The translations under genes and the position numbers were made by a program. DNA of 64,000 nucleotides, taken from contig JAETXT010000008.1 in assembly GCA_019188255.1 (NCBI GenBank), positions 1,860,001 through 1,924,000 of the forward strand, written 5' to 3'. Positions 12,213 through 23,501 of this stretch are shown one piece after another. Under the pieces are notes generated by a model. It did no database searches, was not told where the DNA came from, and saw only the letters and a list, made by a program, of their open reading frames with translations. Source of the stretch: Verticillium longisporum. Its lineage: Eukaryota > Ascomycota > Sordariomycetes > Glomerellales > Plectosphaerellaceae. Positions within the stretch are counted from its first letter, which is position 1. Each line of letters begins with the position of its first letter.

Positions 12213-15200
12213 ATGGCCGAAGCTCCCCCCGATGAGCCACCTAACCCGGCTCCCGAACATGAGCATCTCACCCCAGATGAGCAGGATAGCGCGCAGCGAG
12301 GACACACAGCCGAGGATCCTCTCAAGCAGAACGATGACCGTGCTGCCTCCCTTCTCGAGCTGCAGACCCTCACTATCACCGAGGTCCTCGACCAGGATTC
12401 GCGACCCACCTTTGTCATTGATCTTGACCCGGATGAGGGCATCACAATAGGCGCAAAGCGCATATGGCCAGTCTTCTGCAATTCGGCTCTCCGCACTCAT
12501 GAGCTACTACTCGACGCTGTGCTGGGATGTGCCCCTCAAGATGCTGAGACTCCTCATGCCGTCGCCAATGACGCGGCAGTAGACACGACGTACGAGGACT
12601 TCAGCAGCTGGGCTACGGGCGTGACCAAGTTCGACAACTCCAAAGATGTCTTCCCGCTCTCCTTCACCTACCGCGACATGCTGTGGACTGGTTCCACCGT
12701 CCGCCAACGCTGGAGGCTCATCAGCGGCAACTTGATCACGGCCACCAGCTCACGGCCTGCGTCACCCTCCTTGTCCAAGGAGACATCAGACCAACGTCAT
12801 ATCGACCAGCAAGTTACAGCCGCGCAGACAGACGTCAGCGTCTCAACGGCTGGAACAACGCTCTTCTCCTCCACCAAGCAGCATGCTCTCTCATCGCAGA
12901 CCTCGAACCTCAACAAGACGGCTGGAACAAGCTCTGATGAGACGGGGAGTACCTCGACAAGTGCGCGCCTCCATCTCGCGACACCGGAAAAGGCCGTTGC
13001 AGACTGGACTGTACCGAACCCCAAAGGCATCCTCTCGGCTCACATCGCCTACGCTCGCACCGTGGCCTGGGAAAACACCCCCTCGGTCCTCTCAACCAGT
13101 GGTCGCGCGAGTTCCGCCAGACTGTCAACCTGGTCATGGGAAATCCATTCCCCGCAGCCCTTTTTGGGGCAGTGACCTTACCATGCTCTACAATGAGGCA
13201 TATGCTGCCGAAGTCGCTGGTAATAAGCATCCCTCTCTCATGGGCACGGGGTTTTCCGGACCTTTTTCAGAGCTATGGGATGGCGTGAGCGGCATCTTTG
13301 CCGAATGCGCGCGGACAGGTGTCAGCATTCGCAAGGAGGACGACTATTTGCCTATTGAACGGCATGGCTTCCTCGAGGAGACCTTTTATTCCTGGTCTTG
13401 GACACCGCTGTATGGAGGCACGAGCCGGATTCTTGGCTTCTACAATGCGCCTTTTGAAACGACACAGTCAGTCTTGCACCAGCGCCGAACCAAGACGATC
13501 AACAAGGTCGGCGAAAATGTGGCCCGGGCCAAGTCGATCAAGCAATTCTGGAAACTTCTCATGGAGAGTTTTGAAGATAATCACTTCGATATACCTTTCG
13601 CTTTGCTTTACTCCGTTGTCGACGCCGAGGACGACAACGAGTCATCCGTGTCCTCAGGCAGCACAATGTCTCTCAAGTCATGCCATTTTGAGGGATCCCT
13701 TGGAATTCCCGAGGGCCACAGAGCTGCACCAAAACAGCTTGACCTTAAGCGCAGTCGCGACGGGTTCATTCCCGCGTTCCGGGAATCCATGCGAACAAGA
13801 GAGCCGACGTTGCTTCACACGAGGGACGGAACCTTACCAGAGGAATTACTCGAAGGCATCAACTGGCGCGGATTTGGTGACCCATGCAAACAAGCTATCA
13901 TCTTCCCCGTCCGCCCAACCAATGGGGAGAACGTTCTCGCCTTTCTGATGCTTGGCATCAGCCCTCGTCGCTTCTATGACGATGGCTACAAGTCATTCAC
14001 ATCTATGCTGAACCGACAAATGTCAACCTCGCTGGCATCTTTCATGCTCTACGAGGACGAAGTCAAGAAAAGCCGCGATCTCGCGGAGGCAGCTGCTTTG
14101 GAGCAGGAAAACCTGACTCAACAGCTCCTCCTGCAGACTAGCCGAATGCGCCGCATGACAGAGTTGTCGCCTCTGGGCATGTATCTGGTCAGCCCCGATG
14201 GTGTTCTTCGAGAGGGCAACGACCGCTATTTTGAGATGACGGGCCATCCGAGAGACGTCATGTACGAGATGTCGTTCATGGAGCAGATTGAGGACGGTAG
14301 CAAGAAGACCATGTTGGAGGGCTGGGAGCGATTGGTAAGAGACCACCAAGCGTGGACAGGTGAGTTGCAGCTGAAGAAGTTGCGTGTGCAACCCGTCGAT
14401 CTGCACGGCGAGAGCATCGACTATTGGGTCATGGCAACTGCGCAGCCTGAGTTTGCACCTGACGGTTCGGTGCGGTCTGTCATGGGCTCTATCACAGACA
14501 TTTCTCATCTCAAATGGGCGCAGGGTTTGCAGAACCGAAGGCTCCAAGAGGCCGAAGAAACGCGCCGGCAGCAGAACGAGTTCATCGACATCACATCGCA
14601 CGAGATGCGAAACCCTCTTTCAGCAATTCTCCAATGTGCAGACGACATCTTATCCACGCTTGGCCAGCACCATTCCCAGCAAAAGATGCCGTCAAAGGAA
14701 GATGTTGAGGCCTGTATGGACGCGGCACAGACCATCTCGTTGTGTGTTCAGCACCAAAAGTCCATTGTCGACGACATTCTTACCGTCTCCAAGTTAGATT
14801 CGAATCTTCTTGTTATTACGCCCATCAGCGCTCAACCAGTGGAGGTTGTCAAGCGAGCAATCAAGATGTTCGATCCGGAACTGCAGGCCAAGCAGATCGA
14901 GATGGTTTACGACGTTCATCCGTCTTTTAAAGATGAGAATATTGAATGGATGATGCTTGATCCAAGCCGCGTACTGCAGATTCTCATCAACCTCATCACC
15001 AACGCCATCAAGTTTACCGCCGGCGCCGTCAGACGAACTATCACTGTCTCGATCAATGTTTCGCGGGAATCGCCCCGCACCGTCATCATTCCGGACTTTC
15101 GTTACATTCCACCTCGAACGCTCAACAGTCAAGTAGTCATGGGTGAAGAGTGGGGAAGTGGAGAAATCAGCTACCTTAACTTCCGTGTCACTGATACTGG

Positions 15201-16020
15201 TGTCGGACTCACACCAGAGGAAATGAAGGTACTTTTCGAGCGCTTCTCGCAGGCCTCACCCCGTACCCACGCACAATATGGTGGTAGCGGCCTTGGTCTC
15301 TTCATCTCTCGTCAGCTAGCCGAGCTTCACGGTGGTCAGATCGGTGTTGCGTCCAAGGCGGCATCTGGGAGCACATTTGGCTTCTTCATCGCGGCTCGGC
15401 GCGCCGATGCGCCGTCGCTGGCACTCGCTGCGCAGTTTCTGCCGCAGGCTCGCGATTTGGGCAACAGCGCGAATTTCCCCTTTCAGATCCTCGTTCCTCA
15501 GCGCCAGGACCTTGCGTCGCATACATCCGCTGCGTCCGATCTCGTCGCTGCCAAGACATTCCCAGTGCCGGATTTTGACCCTAAGAATCTCGACATACTT
15601 GTAGTGGAGGACAACCTCGTCAACCAGAATGTTCTTGTCAAGCAGCTCAAAAAGGTTGGCTCACGGGTTGCTGTTGCCAACGATGGCGTTGAAGCGCTCG
15701 CTTTTCTACAGCAGACACACTGGCGCAAGGATGGCGGGACGAAGCTGTCGGTTATCTTGATGGATCTTGAGATGCCAAATATGGACGGACTAACGTGTGT
15801 CGGGGTCATTCGAAAGATGCAAAACGACGGGACAATTCGTGGACACGTACCCGTCATCGCCGTCACGGCCAACGTCCGAGACGAACAGGTGGCTGCAGCG
15901 CGACGGAGTGGCATGGACGACGTCGTATCGAAGCCGTTCCGGATCCCCGACCTCATGAAGAAAGTTGAGGCCCTTCTCGGGACGGTCGCAGGGGTAGGTC
16001 CAAACATCGTGGGGGCCTAG
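12213..16020 (+). CDS. Hybrid sensor histidine kinase, two one-base frameshifts in the assembly
   Basis: The first in-frame ATG is 12213. The frame runs intact to a C5 run at 13078-13082, shifts, and shifts again at a T5 run at 13161-13165. Between the runs a third frame encodes LGPLNQWSREFRQTVNLVMG, conserved in this family. One extra base in each run restores a single 1269-residue protein. In order it has an N-terminal PAS-like sensor fold (WGSDLTMLYNEAY), a GAF-like region, a PAS domain near TELSPLGMYLVSPDG, then an HisKA H-box (FIDITSHEMRNPLSAIL, His about 797). The ATPase domain follows with N-box INLITNAIKFT and G-boxes DTGVGL and GGSGLGLF. The C-terminal receiver has VVEDNLVNQNVL, phospho-acceptor Asp about 1185 (LMDLEMPNMDG) and KPF. 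It should feed a Ypd1-type phosphorelay; the signal is unknown. Confidence 0.88.
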
Positions 16021-16586
16021 TTTGCGGGCAGGGATATTCAGTTGCTGAGGCGCGAAGACGAGGCAGAGTGCCTCTTGTTGATGATAGAGTAGAACTGGTC
16101 AGCCGTAGACCTGAAGGTGCGAGGGCTGGCTTCGAGGCACGATCGTGACGACGGCATGGCGTTGGAGCAAAGCATTGGAATGTTTGAAGATATTGGAAAC
16201 GCCTTCCTCGGCTGGTAGGACAGGATATCATGATGAGCTAGTTTTTGTCGCATTATCATTCTCCCCCCTTTTCGTAATCACTATGCGTTGACCGGCCTGG
16301 GCATGCTAGCGGTATATTTCCTGCTTGTCTGTCTTGCCTTGCTCTGAAGCGAGCAGAGTGAGCAGCAAATATTCTATTGGGACGGTACAACAAACATGGG
16401 CTCACGGCAGCCAAGATCGTGGGCTTCGTGGGTGGTGCTCCAGGCTTTCCTCCCAAGGATGCCTTCAGTTCCGACATCTGCGGCGCAGTAGCCATTGCTG
16501 ACACGGGCTGGGACTCTGGCGGGCTGCTTACAACAAGAAAAGACAAGCTTTCATCCAGTGCACGCATTCCGTTCCTTTCCACCGCT
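16021..16586. other. Intergenic between convergent genes, 566 bp
   Basis: The histidine kinase and the receptor gene end toward each other here. No gene or repeat is evident. Confidence 0.5.
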
Positions 16587-18057
16587 TCATAGCACCAAGC
16601 CCATCGAAGGCCTCGCTCCAACACTGGCCACGGTCAGCGGACGGTTCACCATCTCAAAAGCTTCTTCCACGTCCCCGTCTCTGCTCACGCCCCTCGAGCC
16701 GAACTCCACAGTCACCTCCGCCGTCCGCACAATCCCGGCCTTGGACCTGAGAATGCTGCCCTCGCTGTCCTCGTCATCCTCGCGCCCCTTGGACCCTTCG
16801 CCCACAAGTGTGGCGCCCCGCAACGTCGAGGCGGGAAACCGCGACGCGCCGTTCGAGCGCAGGTAGCCGCCACCACTGCTTCCGCCGCCTTGTCCAGAGA
16901 CGCCAGCCGCCGCGGGATATTTTGAGCGGTGCATGTCGCGGAAGAGGACGCGAAGAACGGGAATTGTCGTCGCGACAATGGTGACGTTTGGTTCGGCTTG
17001 GCCCCAGATGAAGAGCATCGAAAGGCGGTCTTTCCTCGTCAGTCGTCGTGCACCCGACGGAGGAGATAGGTTATAGTACAGCAGGGTTGGAATTGTTAAA
17101 GGTAGGAAACCGCTTCTGATGACGAGAGACTTTGAGGAGGGTAAAGAAGGAAGCAGACGTACAGGGAATGTCCGGGCCGGCAGTGATGCTCATAGCCGAC
17201 ACAACTTTGATAACGCCGACAATGCCTGCTACGAGGCCGAGACTCATGGCAATGGCGACACCAATCTTTTCGTACTTCTTCATCTGCAGTTTCCAAACAA
17301 TTTTCCACGGAAGAAGAGCAAGGGCAAAATCGACCAGAGCAGAGTAGCCTGTTCCCCGTTCGTCAGCATCCAAATACTGCTTCTAGGTTTGGGTTAGCGC
17401 AAACGTACTGTTCGCCACCATGGCGATGATGACAGCGTCGACAACACTCCAGCACGATCCTGGCAGCACAGCTTCATACTCATCTTGCCCCTCGCGATCA
17501 CAGGCTGCCCTCCACGTCGTCACGGCGTTGGTCGCAAGCACACCGTTCATCGTCACGACCATGAACCAGATGAACCACTTCTGCCACCCCTGTGCCACAC
17601 GTAGCAAGGTCAGGGCGAAAGAGGTCTTGCTGAGGCCGAGAGCGACCTTGTTGAGGACGTTGGCGGTCGTGGAAAGGGTGTGCATGCGTGGGACGAAGCC
17701 GAGGGTCAGGCCGAAGCCCATGCGCATGAGCTCGGTGAGGACGCCCGTGGCGGCCATGAGAAAAAACTGCTTGTCATCAGCTACAGAGGAAGAGACCATG
17801 CTGAGCAGCGACAGAAAACTCACCCAGGCGACGAGCATGATGTAGTCATCCCACCACATGCCCCGCGTGCGGACGGCTTTGCAGTAGATGCGGAGGAGCA
17901 GAAAGACAGTTGCGAAGGCCATCATGACCCATATGGAAGCGACCACAGTCGGAGCAGGGTCGTTAGTGAGAACAGGCATTGTGGGAACGGCTATATCGCC
18001 AGCTGCTGGGTCATCCTGTCTCCGCGCGAGGGCGTGAATAGTTCCAAGAGTCGACAT
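16587..18057 (-). CDS. Pth11-like integral membrane protein (fungal rhodopsin-fold receptor), four exons
   Basis: Exons are 17824-18057, 17409-17766, 17163-17348 and 16587-17029, giving 406 residues. The first intron (57 bp) keeps the frame, but it has a GTGAGT donor and CAG acceptor. Its removal gives WDDYIMLVAWFFLMAA, the usual TM2 of this family. The last intron (133 bp) joins GPDIP to YRLSMLFIWGQAEPNVTI, again the family pattern. Seven hydrophobic segments are visible, with LLRIYCKAVRTRGMWWDDY after TM1 and TIPVLRVLFRD after TM7, then a Gly/Ser-rich cytoplasmic tail. No CFEM domain precedes TM1. Relatives include the appressorium receptor Pth11 of Magnaporthe, but most members have no known ligand. 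Confidence 0.82.
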
Positions 18058-21000
18058 AATGCGCTGTTTGCTTCGAGTCCGGTGCCTTCAATTCACAAGG
18101 CCAATGTCAGGACCTGACCAACCCCACGGCACTGTAGGACTTGAAAGCATGAGACAAAGGACAGTCAGCGAGCGCCAGGCTGCTTGAATATGTTCTGAAC
18201 CTCTTGTTGAGACTTGTATCGATCAGATAGAACGTTGAAATCACCCGAGACAACACGTCAAGTGTTTAGGGCAAAGGAGACCAGTGCTGGGCAGTGTCTG
18301 GCTATATGGGACTTCCGCACATGGTTGTTAGTTTCCAAGCGCGAAGTAAACCCGTACCGGGTGTCTTCAGCGGACCAAGGCGATTGTCACTTGTCAAGGA
18401 AGAAAAGAAAGTTCTCGGTGGCCTGAAGGTATCTACCGCGCCAAGCTCTGCAAGGTTGAGGGATACATGCAAGGAACGGAGAGCGTCTGGCCCAGGAAGG
18501 GTGGAAGGAAAGAGGCCCAATGCCAGGGCGGGTGTCGGCCACGCACAGCACGCACCCCATGTCTCGGTCTGCTGTGTGCTGTGAAGGATTGATGCAGGAC
18601 AACGAAAAAGGTCATCAGAGGAAATCTCCGTCTTCTTTTGAATCTGCTACCCCTGTTACCGTTGCACTTGCAGGCTAATGAGATAGGTCGATGGTGTGTT
18701 TCGCGCATCACGAAGGATCACTACACATGAGGCGGCTTTTCAGTGAGGCCCGTGGTTGGACATCGAACATAACAGCCACAACCCTGCCACTCTCCGTGTC
18801 AAGTCATACTCGGATGATGAAGGAGATGAATGAACGTGCAAAAGCTCCGGGGGCTGCGTTCCAAGTAGTTGTGAAGACAGGAGCTGTGCCGCGCTACATG
18901 GAATGCTCGCCGGCACGGCACGCTGGCATGTGAGACTAGACCGGCGGCCGGAAAGTGCAGGATCATCACTGCCAAGGGAATAGGTGTGCTCTCAGGTTGC
19001 AGACCTTTTCTTGCCTCGACCTGGGTAAGGTGCTCATCTCGTGGACGAGGCAAAGCACGACGAACTGGAGACGTATCGTTGGTTCAAGCCCATCTCGACA
19101 TGAAAGGAAAGGCATCTCATCCTCGCGTCAGCCTGAACAAAACAAGGCGGCACGTTGTCACAGGTGTCTCACATCCCGAGTGTGCGCTCAACGTCTTTGC
19201 GGAGGAAGTTGTCGGGAGGAGTTCGACAGCATACTCCACCCCCACCTCAAGTGCTGCACGGCATGACACAGCTCGGTTAGCATGTGAACCTGCAGCGCGA
19301 CGGTCGCCAGAGGCTTGGTACCTGGCAGCCAAGTTCTTTTGTTCCTTAGGCAGAAACCCAGCATGATGTCGAAATGTGGAGTGTGCAGCTGAAGAAGGCC
19401 AGGGCCAGGAAGACGACTGTATGGTGCAGCATGGATCTTCACGTCCATCGTCACGTACGGAAGGCCTTGTGCGTCTAGGCAGGGCCAGTGATCGGAGGGC
19501 CCACGTCTCAGGCCAGAGACGTTCGTTTGTTTCTTTTCCCGGAAGAGATGCGTAGGGGAGGAAGCGGCATGGAAAGAACGGCACGACGTTGGGATGTTGC
19601 GCCCTGCGCATAGTTTGGAGCAATGATACTACATTGGGTGGCGGCAAAAGAACGGCCGCAGAAAGCACAAAGGCCATCGAGGATGTTCTTGGCAACGCGA
19701 CAGGTTGGACCCAGACCGCTGAAGGATCCAAGCCCTGGAAATGCGTAGTTCGAGGTGTGATGGTCGGTTTGTGGTCGTTGAGAGGCTGGATTGGACAGGG
19801 GTCGCGGAAGGGCTTGCAACAGCCGGGGAGGTGGAGGTACATGGGGGTCGAGAACGGGGAACCGGGGGATGTGGTGATAAGGCCGCGGGAGCTTGCTGAA
19901 CGGGTTCAGCGGAGTCTTCTGCCGGGATCCGAAGGGAGAGTTCCGGTGGGTAATTGTAAGCGATACATCCGCTGTTGATGCACTGATGCAGGGGTGCGGA
20001 AGAGGCGCTGTGCAGGGCTTGTTCGAGGTGCGAGAGAAGTGTAGTAGCGATGTGGTCCCAGGGAAGGATTTGGTCGGAGTGGGTGGAGCGTCTGCCTGGG
20101 TGTGCCAGCGAAGGTCGTATATCGAGGCCAGGAAGCAGTAGAGGGGGCAGTTCGAAATGAGAGAGAGATGCACATGTTCAAAGGCGAGACGTGTTGGTGA
20201 TGGTTCGACTGTTGGTGCAGATGAAATGAGATTATCAACTAACCCGGTCAAGGTTAGGTACCTAGCCTCGGTCACACATGGGCGCTGGGTATTTGCCATG
20301 AATGAATGAAGAAGGGGGAAGGAAGGGCCTTTCTTCAGTATGAAATCCAGCAGCTACATAGCGATATGCGGGTGGCAGGCGCATGGCGCGGGGCAGGGAC
20401 AGATGCTGTGCAGGCGGAGTCGTCGCTGCTCCAAGTCTGGAGTTCCATTTTCACTGAGCAAGTACCTGGCTGGACTCTGGATATTGACCAATGAGGGGCT
20501 TCAATGCTCTTTCCATGGCTCACTACGGCGACCATGCTACAGGCAGGAGGGTTCCGTCATCCCTGGACTTCCTCCCTGTGCCTGCTCCTCCAAGACACTC
20601 GCCTCATCAGATTCATCAGACCTTTCCTATTTGCCCCTCTTGCATGTCATCGCCTACTCGAGTCGCCTTTTCACTTAATCTCCCTCTGCAGCTCAATGCA
20701 CCACCCTGTATCTGTACACCAACAGGCCAAGCTGTCCGTCAGACTTTGTTCCTTGCTCCTGCAGCAACATGGTCAATAGCGTCCACGACCTTAGCCTCTT
20801 GGCTACCTTTAGTCTTCGCCTTCTCTCTCTTCGCGAACGACGAGAGGTTCGATCAGATGCCCATGCCGCACCCGCGGACCAGCATGTACTCAGCATCACG
20901 CTTCGCCTCCCTGGTGTGTCGTTGGCTCTCCTGCCCCTCTGAGGATCGCGCCCAAGTCTTCGCCTCCTCGGAGGGGGTCACCCTGACCCGGACCTCCACT

Positions 21001-21317
21001 GCCCTCCGCAAGACGGAGAGTTGGGTCCCTCCGACCGCTCGGTCGTACCAGTCTCTCGTGTCTTGACTGAGCTTTACGAGTTCACATAAAGCTATGTGGC
21101 TTTCTCGTCTATGCTCCTCGTGACTGGAACCTCTGATGCCAGTGTTCGACTTGTTGTCTTTCGGTTTTCAGGCACACCACTGGAGAGAACCAACAAGTTG
21201 AGCGTCTTTTGAGGGGCGAGACTCTCTGCCTCTCGCCGTGTCTCCTTCATCTGCTCCGGCCATCCAGTACATTCCGCGGCACCGTCGCCATTCTCGAAAC
21301 CCCCACCTGCGACCGCC
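18058..21317. other. Gene-free stretch, 3.3 kb
   Basis: The frames here lack domains, splice-joined partners or a family resemblance. They include 19508-20299 minus and 20491-21066 plus, the latter starting at a non-conserved ATG. The part just 5' of the oxidase gene (about 20500-21300) is pyrimidine-rich, as in fungal leaders. It contains a closed 57-codon ATG frame at 20769-20942 that could be an upstream ORF if transcription starts early. Confidence 0.4.
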
Positions 21318-23109
21318 ATGAGGTCTCTCTACCTCGCTGCCAATGTGGTGGCTTTCGTATCCAAGAGCTTTGCGAAAACATGCCACTGCCTTCCGACAGA
21401 GGATTGCTGGCCGAGCCAGTCTGAGTGGAAAGAGCTGAACTCGACGGTCGGCGGGCACTTAATCAAAGTCGAACCCATTGGCGCTGTCTGCCACGACCCT
21501 ACTTACGATGAAGCAGCATGTGAGGAGCTGAGGGCCAGCTGGGATGATGTCGCGGTCCAGTATGTCACAGATTCTCGAAGCAATACCATGTCTCGTCGTA
21601 CTAACGTTGATTATCAGCTACGAATCCACATCGTCCTTGATGACAGCCTACTTTACGGGTGAGACGTGCGACCCATTCACCAACCGCACCGAACCTTGCA
21701 CCATTGGCAACTACAATTCATACACTGTGGACGCTTCAAATGCGAAAGATATCGCCGCCACCCTCACTTTCTCAAAAAAGCACAACATTCGTTTCGTGAT
21801 CCGGAATACGGGCCATGATTTCTATGGTCGATCCATTGGCTACGGAGGCCTTGCCGCTCGTGTCAGCAACCTCAAGGATCGCGAAGTCATTCAGTGGTCG
21901 GACAAGCACTATAAAGGACCTGCTCTAAAAATGGGTGCTGGCATCATTGGTTTTGAGGCCCAATCTTATCTAGAGACCAAAGGCCTCGTCATGGTTGCCG
22001 GTTACTGTTCCTCCGTCGGCCCTGCGGGAGGCTACGTCCAGGGTGGAGGTCACAGCCCCCTGAGTTCAGTTTACGGCCTCGCTGCCGACCAGACACTCGA
22101 ATTCGAGGTCATCACTGCTGGGGGCCAGCTGGTGAAAGCGTCCCGAGACACCAATGCCGATCTGTTCTGGGCTCTCAACGGCGGTGGCGCTGGCACTTGG
22201 GGCGTCGTTGTCTCCATGACGGCTCGTGTCTACCCCATGCTGACCATGGGCGCCGCCTCCATGTTCATTGACCCTTCCTCTTTGGCCCCTGATGTCTTCT
22301 GGGCCATGGTTGACAAGTTTTACTCGCTGATCCCTACATTCACGGATGCCGGCGCTTACGTGACCTATGCCTATGGGCCGCAGCACTTTGGCCTCTTCCC
22401 TTTTTCGGCCTACAACAAGACAGCTGCGCAGGTTGAGGCCCTCCTCTCTCCATTCACCGACTATCTCGCCGAGAAAAAGATTGCGCATTACACCACCTTC
22501 AACGAGGTACCCACATACATGGAGCACGTTGAGCGGAACATGGCCACCTCCCAACCAACGAAAGAATACCCCTCCGGCGGTCGGATCATTCCTCGTGCAG
22601 TGCTAAAGTCTGCTTCGCGACGAGCCGAGCTCGTTTCCGTCATGCGCCACATCGTCTCGTCAGGTGCCTTGACCTCCAGCACCGCCATGCGCCCACTTAA
22701 ACGTACCGACAACCCCACCGCAGTGCACCCTGCGTGGCGCGACGCCGACGCCCTCGTCATCATGACTTGGCCATGGCAAAACGCCGCAAAGGATGAGATG
22801 CAGGCCAAGGTTGAGCTGTTCCGCGATGAGCTAGCCCCACTGCTGACGGAGGTTGCTCCTGAGGGCGGCTCCTATAGCAATGAAGCTGATGCGTATATGA
22901 GGGGCTGGAGGAGAGAGATGTACGGCGACAACTGGGAGAAACTGCTCGACGTCAAGGAGAAGTGGGATCCTGAGGGAGTCTTCTACTCGAGGCGGACGCC
23001 TGGAGCGGATAAGTGGCATGTTGATGAAAGCACGGGGAAGATGTGCAGGGCGAATGTGGTATGTCCCCCCGAGAGACGGAGACAGGTGTTCAACAACAGG
23101 AGTTGGTAA
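21318..23109 (+). CDS. BBE-type FAD-linked oxidoreductase, probably bicovalent flavin
   Basis: Exon 1 is 21318-21559 and exon 2 is 21618-23109, with a 58-bp intron; the product is 577 residues. The junction reads WDDVAVHYESTSSLM, as in fungal berberine-bridge-enzyme-like oxidases. The PCMH FAD domain has FVIRNTGHDFYGRS (His about 147) and AGYCSSVGPAGGYVQGGGHS (Cys about 211). These are the two residues that carry the flavin in bicovalent members. The C-terminal BBE block is YSNEADAYMRGWRREMYG then WDPEGVFYSR. A hydrophobic N-terminus followed by a Cys-rich CHCLPTEDCWPSQ suggests secretion. Such enzymes oxidise alcohols, amines or sugars and often form rings in natural-product pathways. It is the leftmost gene of the putative metabolite locus. 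Confidence 0.9.
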
Positions 23110-23241
23110 AGAAGGGCATCACTTTTGGGCTCCGCAAAATCTAGACGTGGTAATAGATGTTTCAATTCCTATGGCAATGTTTTCCATAGGTAACTCTTTC
23201 TGGAGGGCTCATGAATCACCAAACCAGACAAACCCGAGGCT

Positions 23242-23474
23242 CAGCGTTGCCGCTGAATCAATTCAATCAAATAATGCAATATAACAACAGCAGGCCAACG
23301 CAATAGCCTTAACATCTACTTCGAGGATTATAAGAGAAAAAGTCCTATATTCGATGAAATTAGTATGGAAAAATATTTTTAACTCATTTCAATATCTATG
23401 AAGCCTGTAGGAAGACGTTGCCTAGCCGTTGCTAGGTTGCATTATTTGATTGAATTGATTCAGCGGCAGCGCTG
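23242..23474. mobile_element. hAT-type MITE, 233 bp, with 8-bp target site duplication
   Basis: The two ends are inverted copies of each other over 38 bp with one mismatch: 23242-23279 and 23437-23474, the outer six bases being CAGCGT on the left and CAGCGC on the right. The element is flanked on both sides by the direct 8-bp repeat CCGAGGCT (23234-23241 and 23475-23482). Terminal repeats starting CAG-N-G and 8-bp duplications are the signature of hAT transposons. The 157-bp interior is AT-rich and has no coding frame, so it would be a non-autonomous (MITE) copy. It sits between the 3' ends of two converging genes. Confidence 0.88.
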
Positions 23475-23501
23475 CCGAGGCTGTCATACTTGTGCAAAAT
23501 A

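Noticed and set aside
19508..20299. 263-codon minus-strand frame in the long gap
   Set aside because: Pro/Ser/Thr-rich with no family resemblance, and no splice-joined partner was found.
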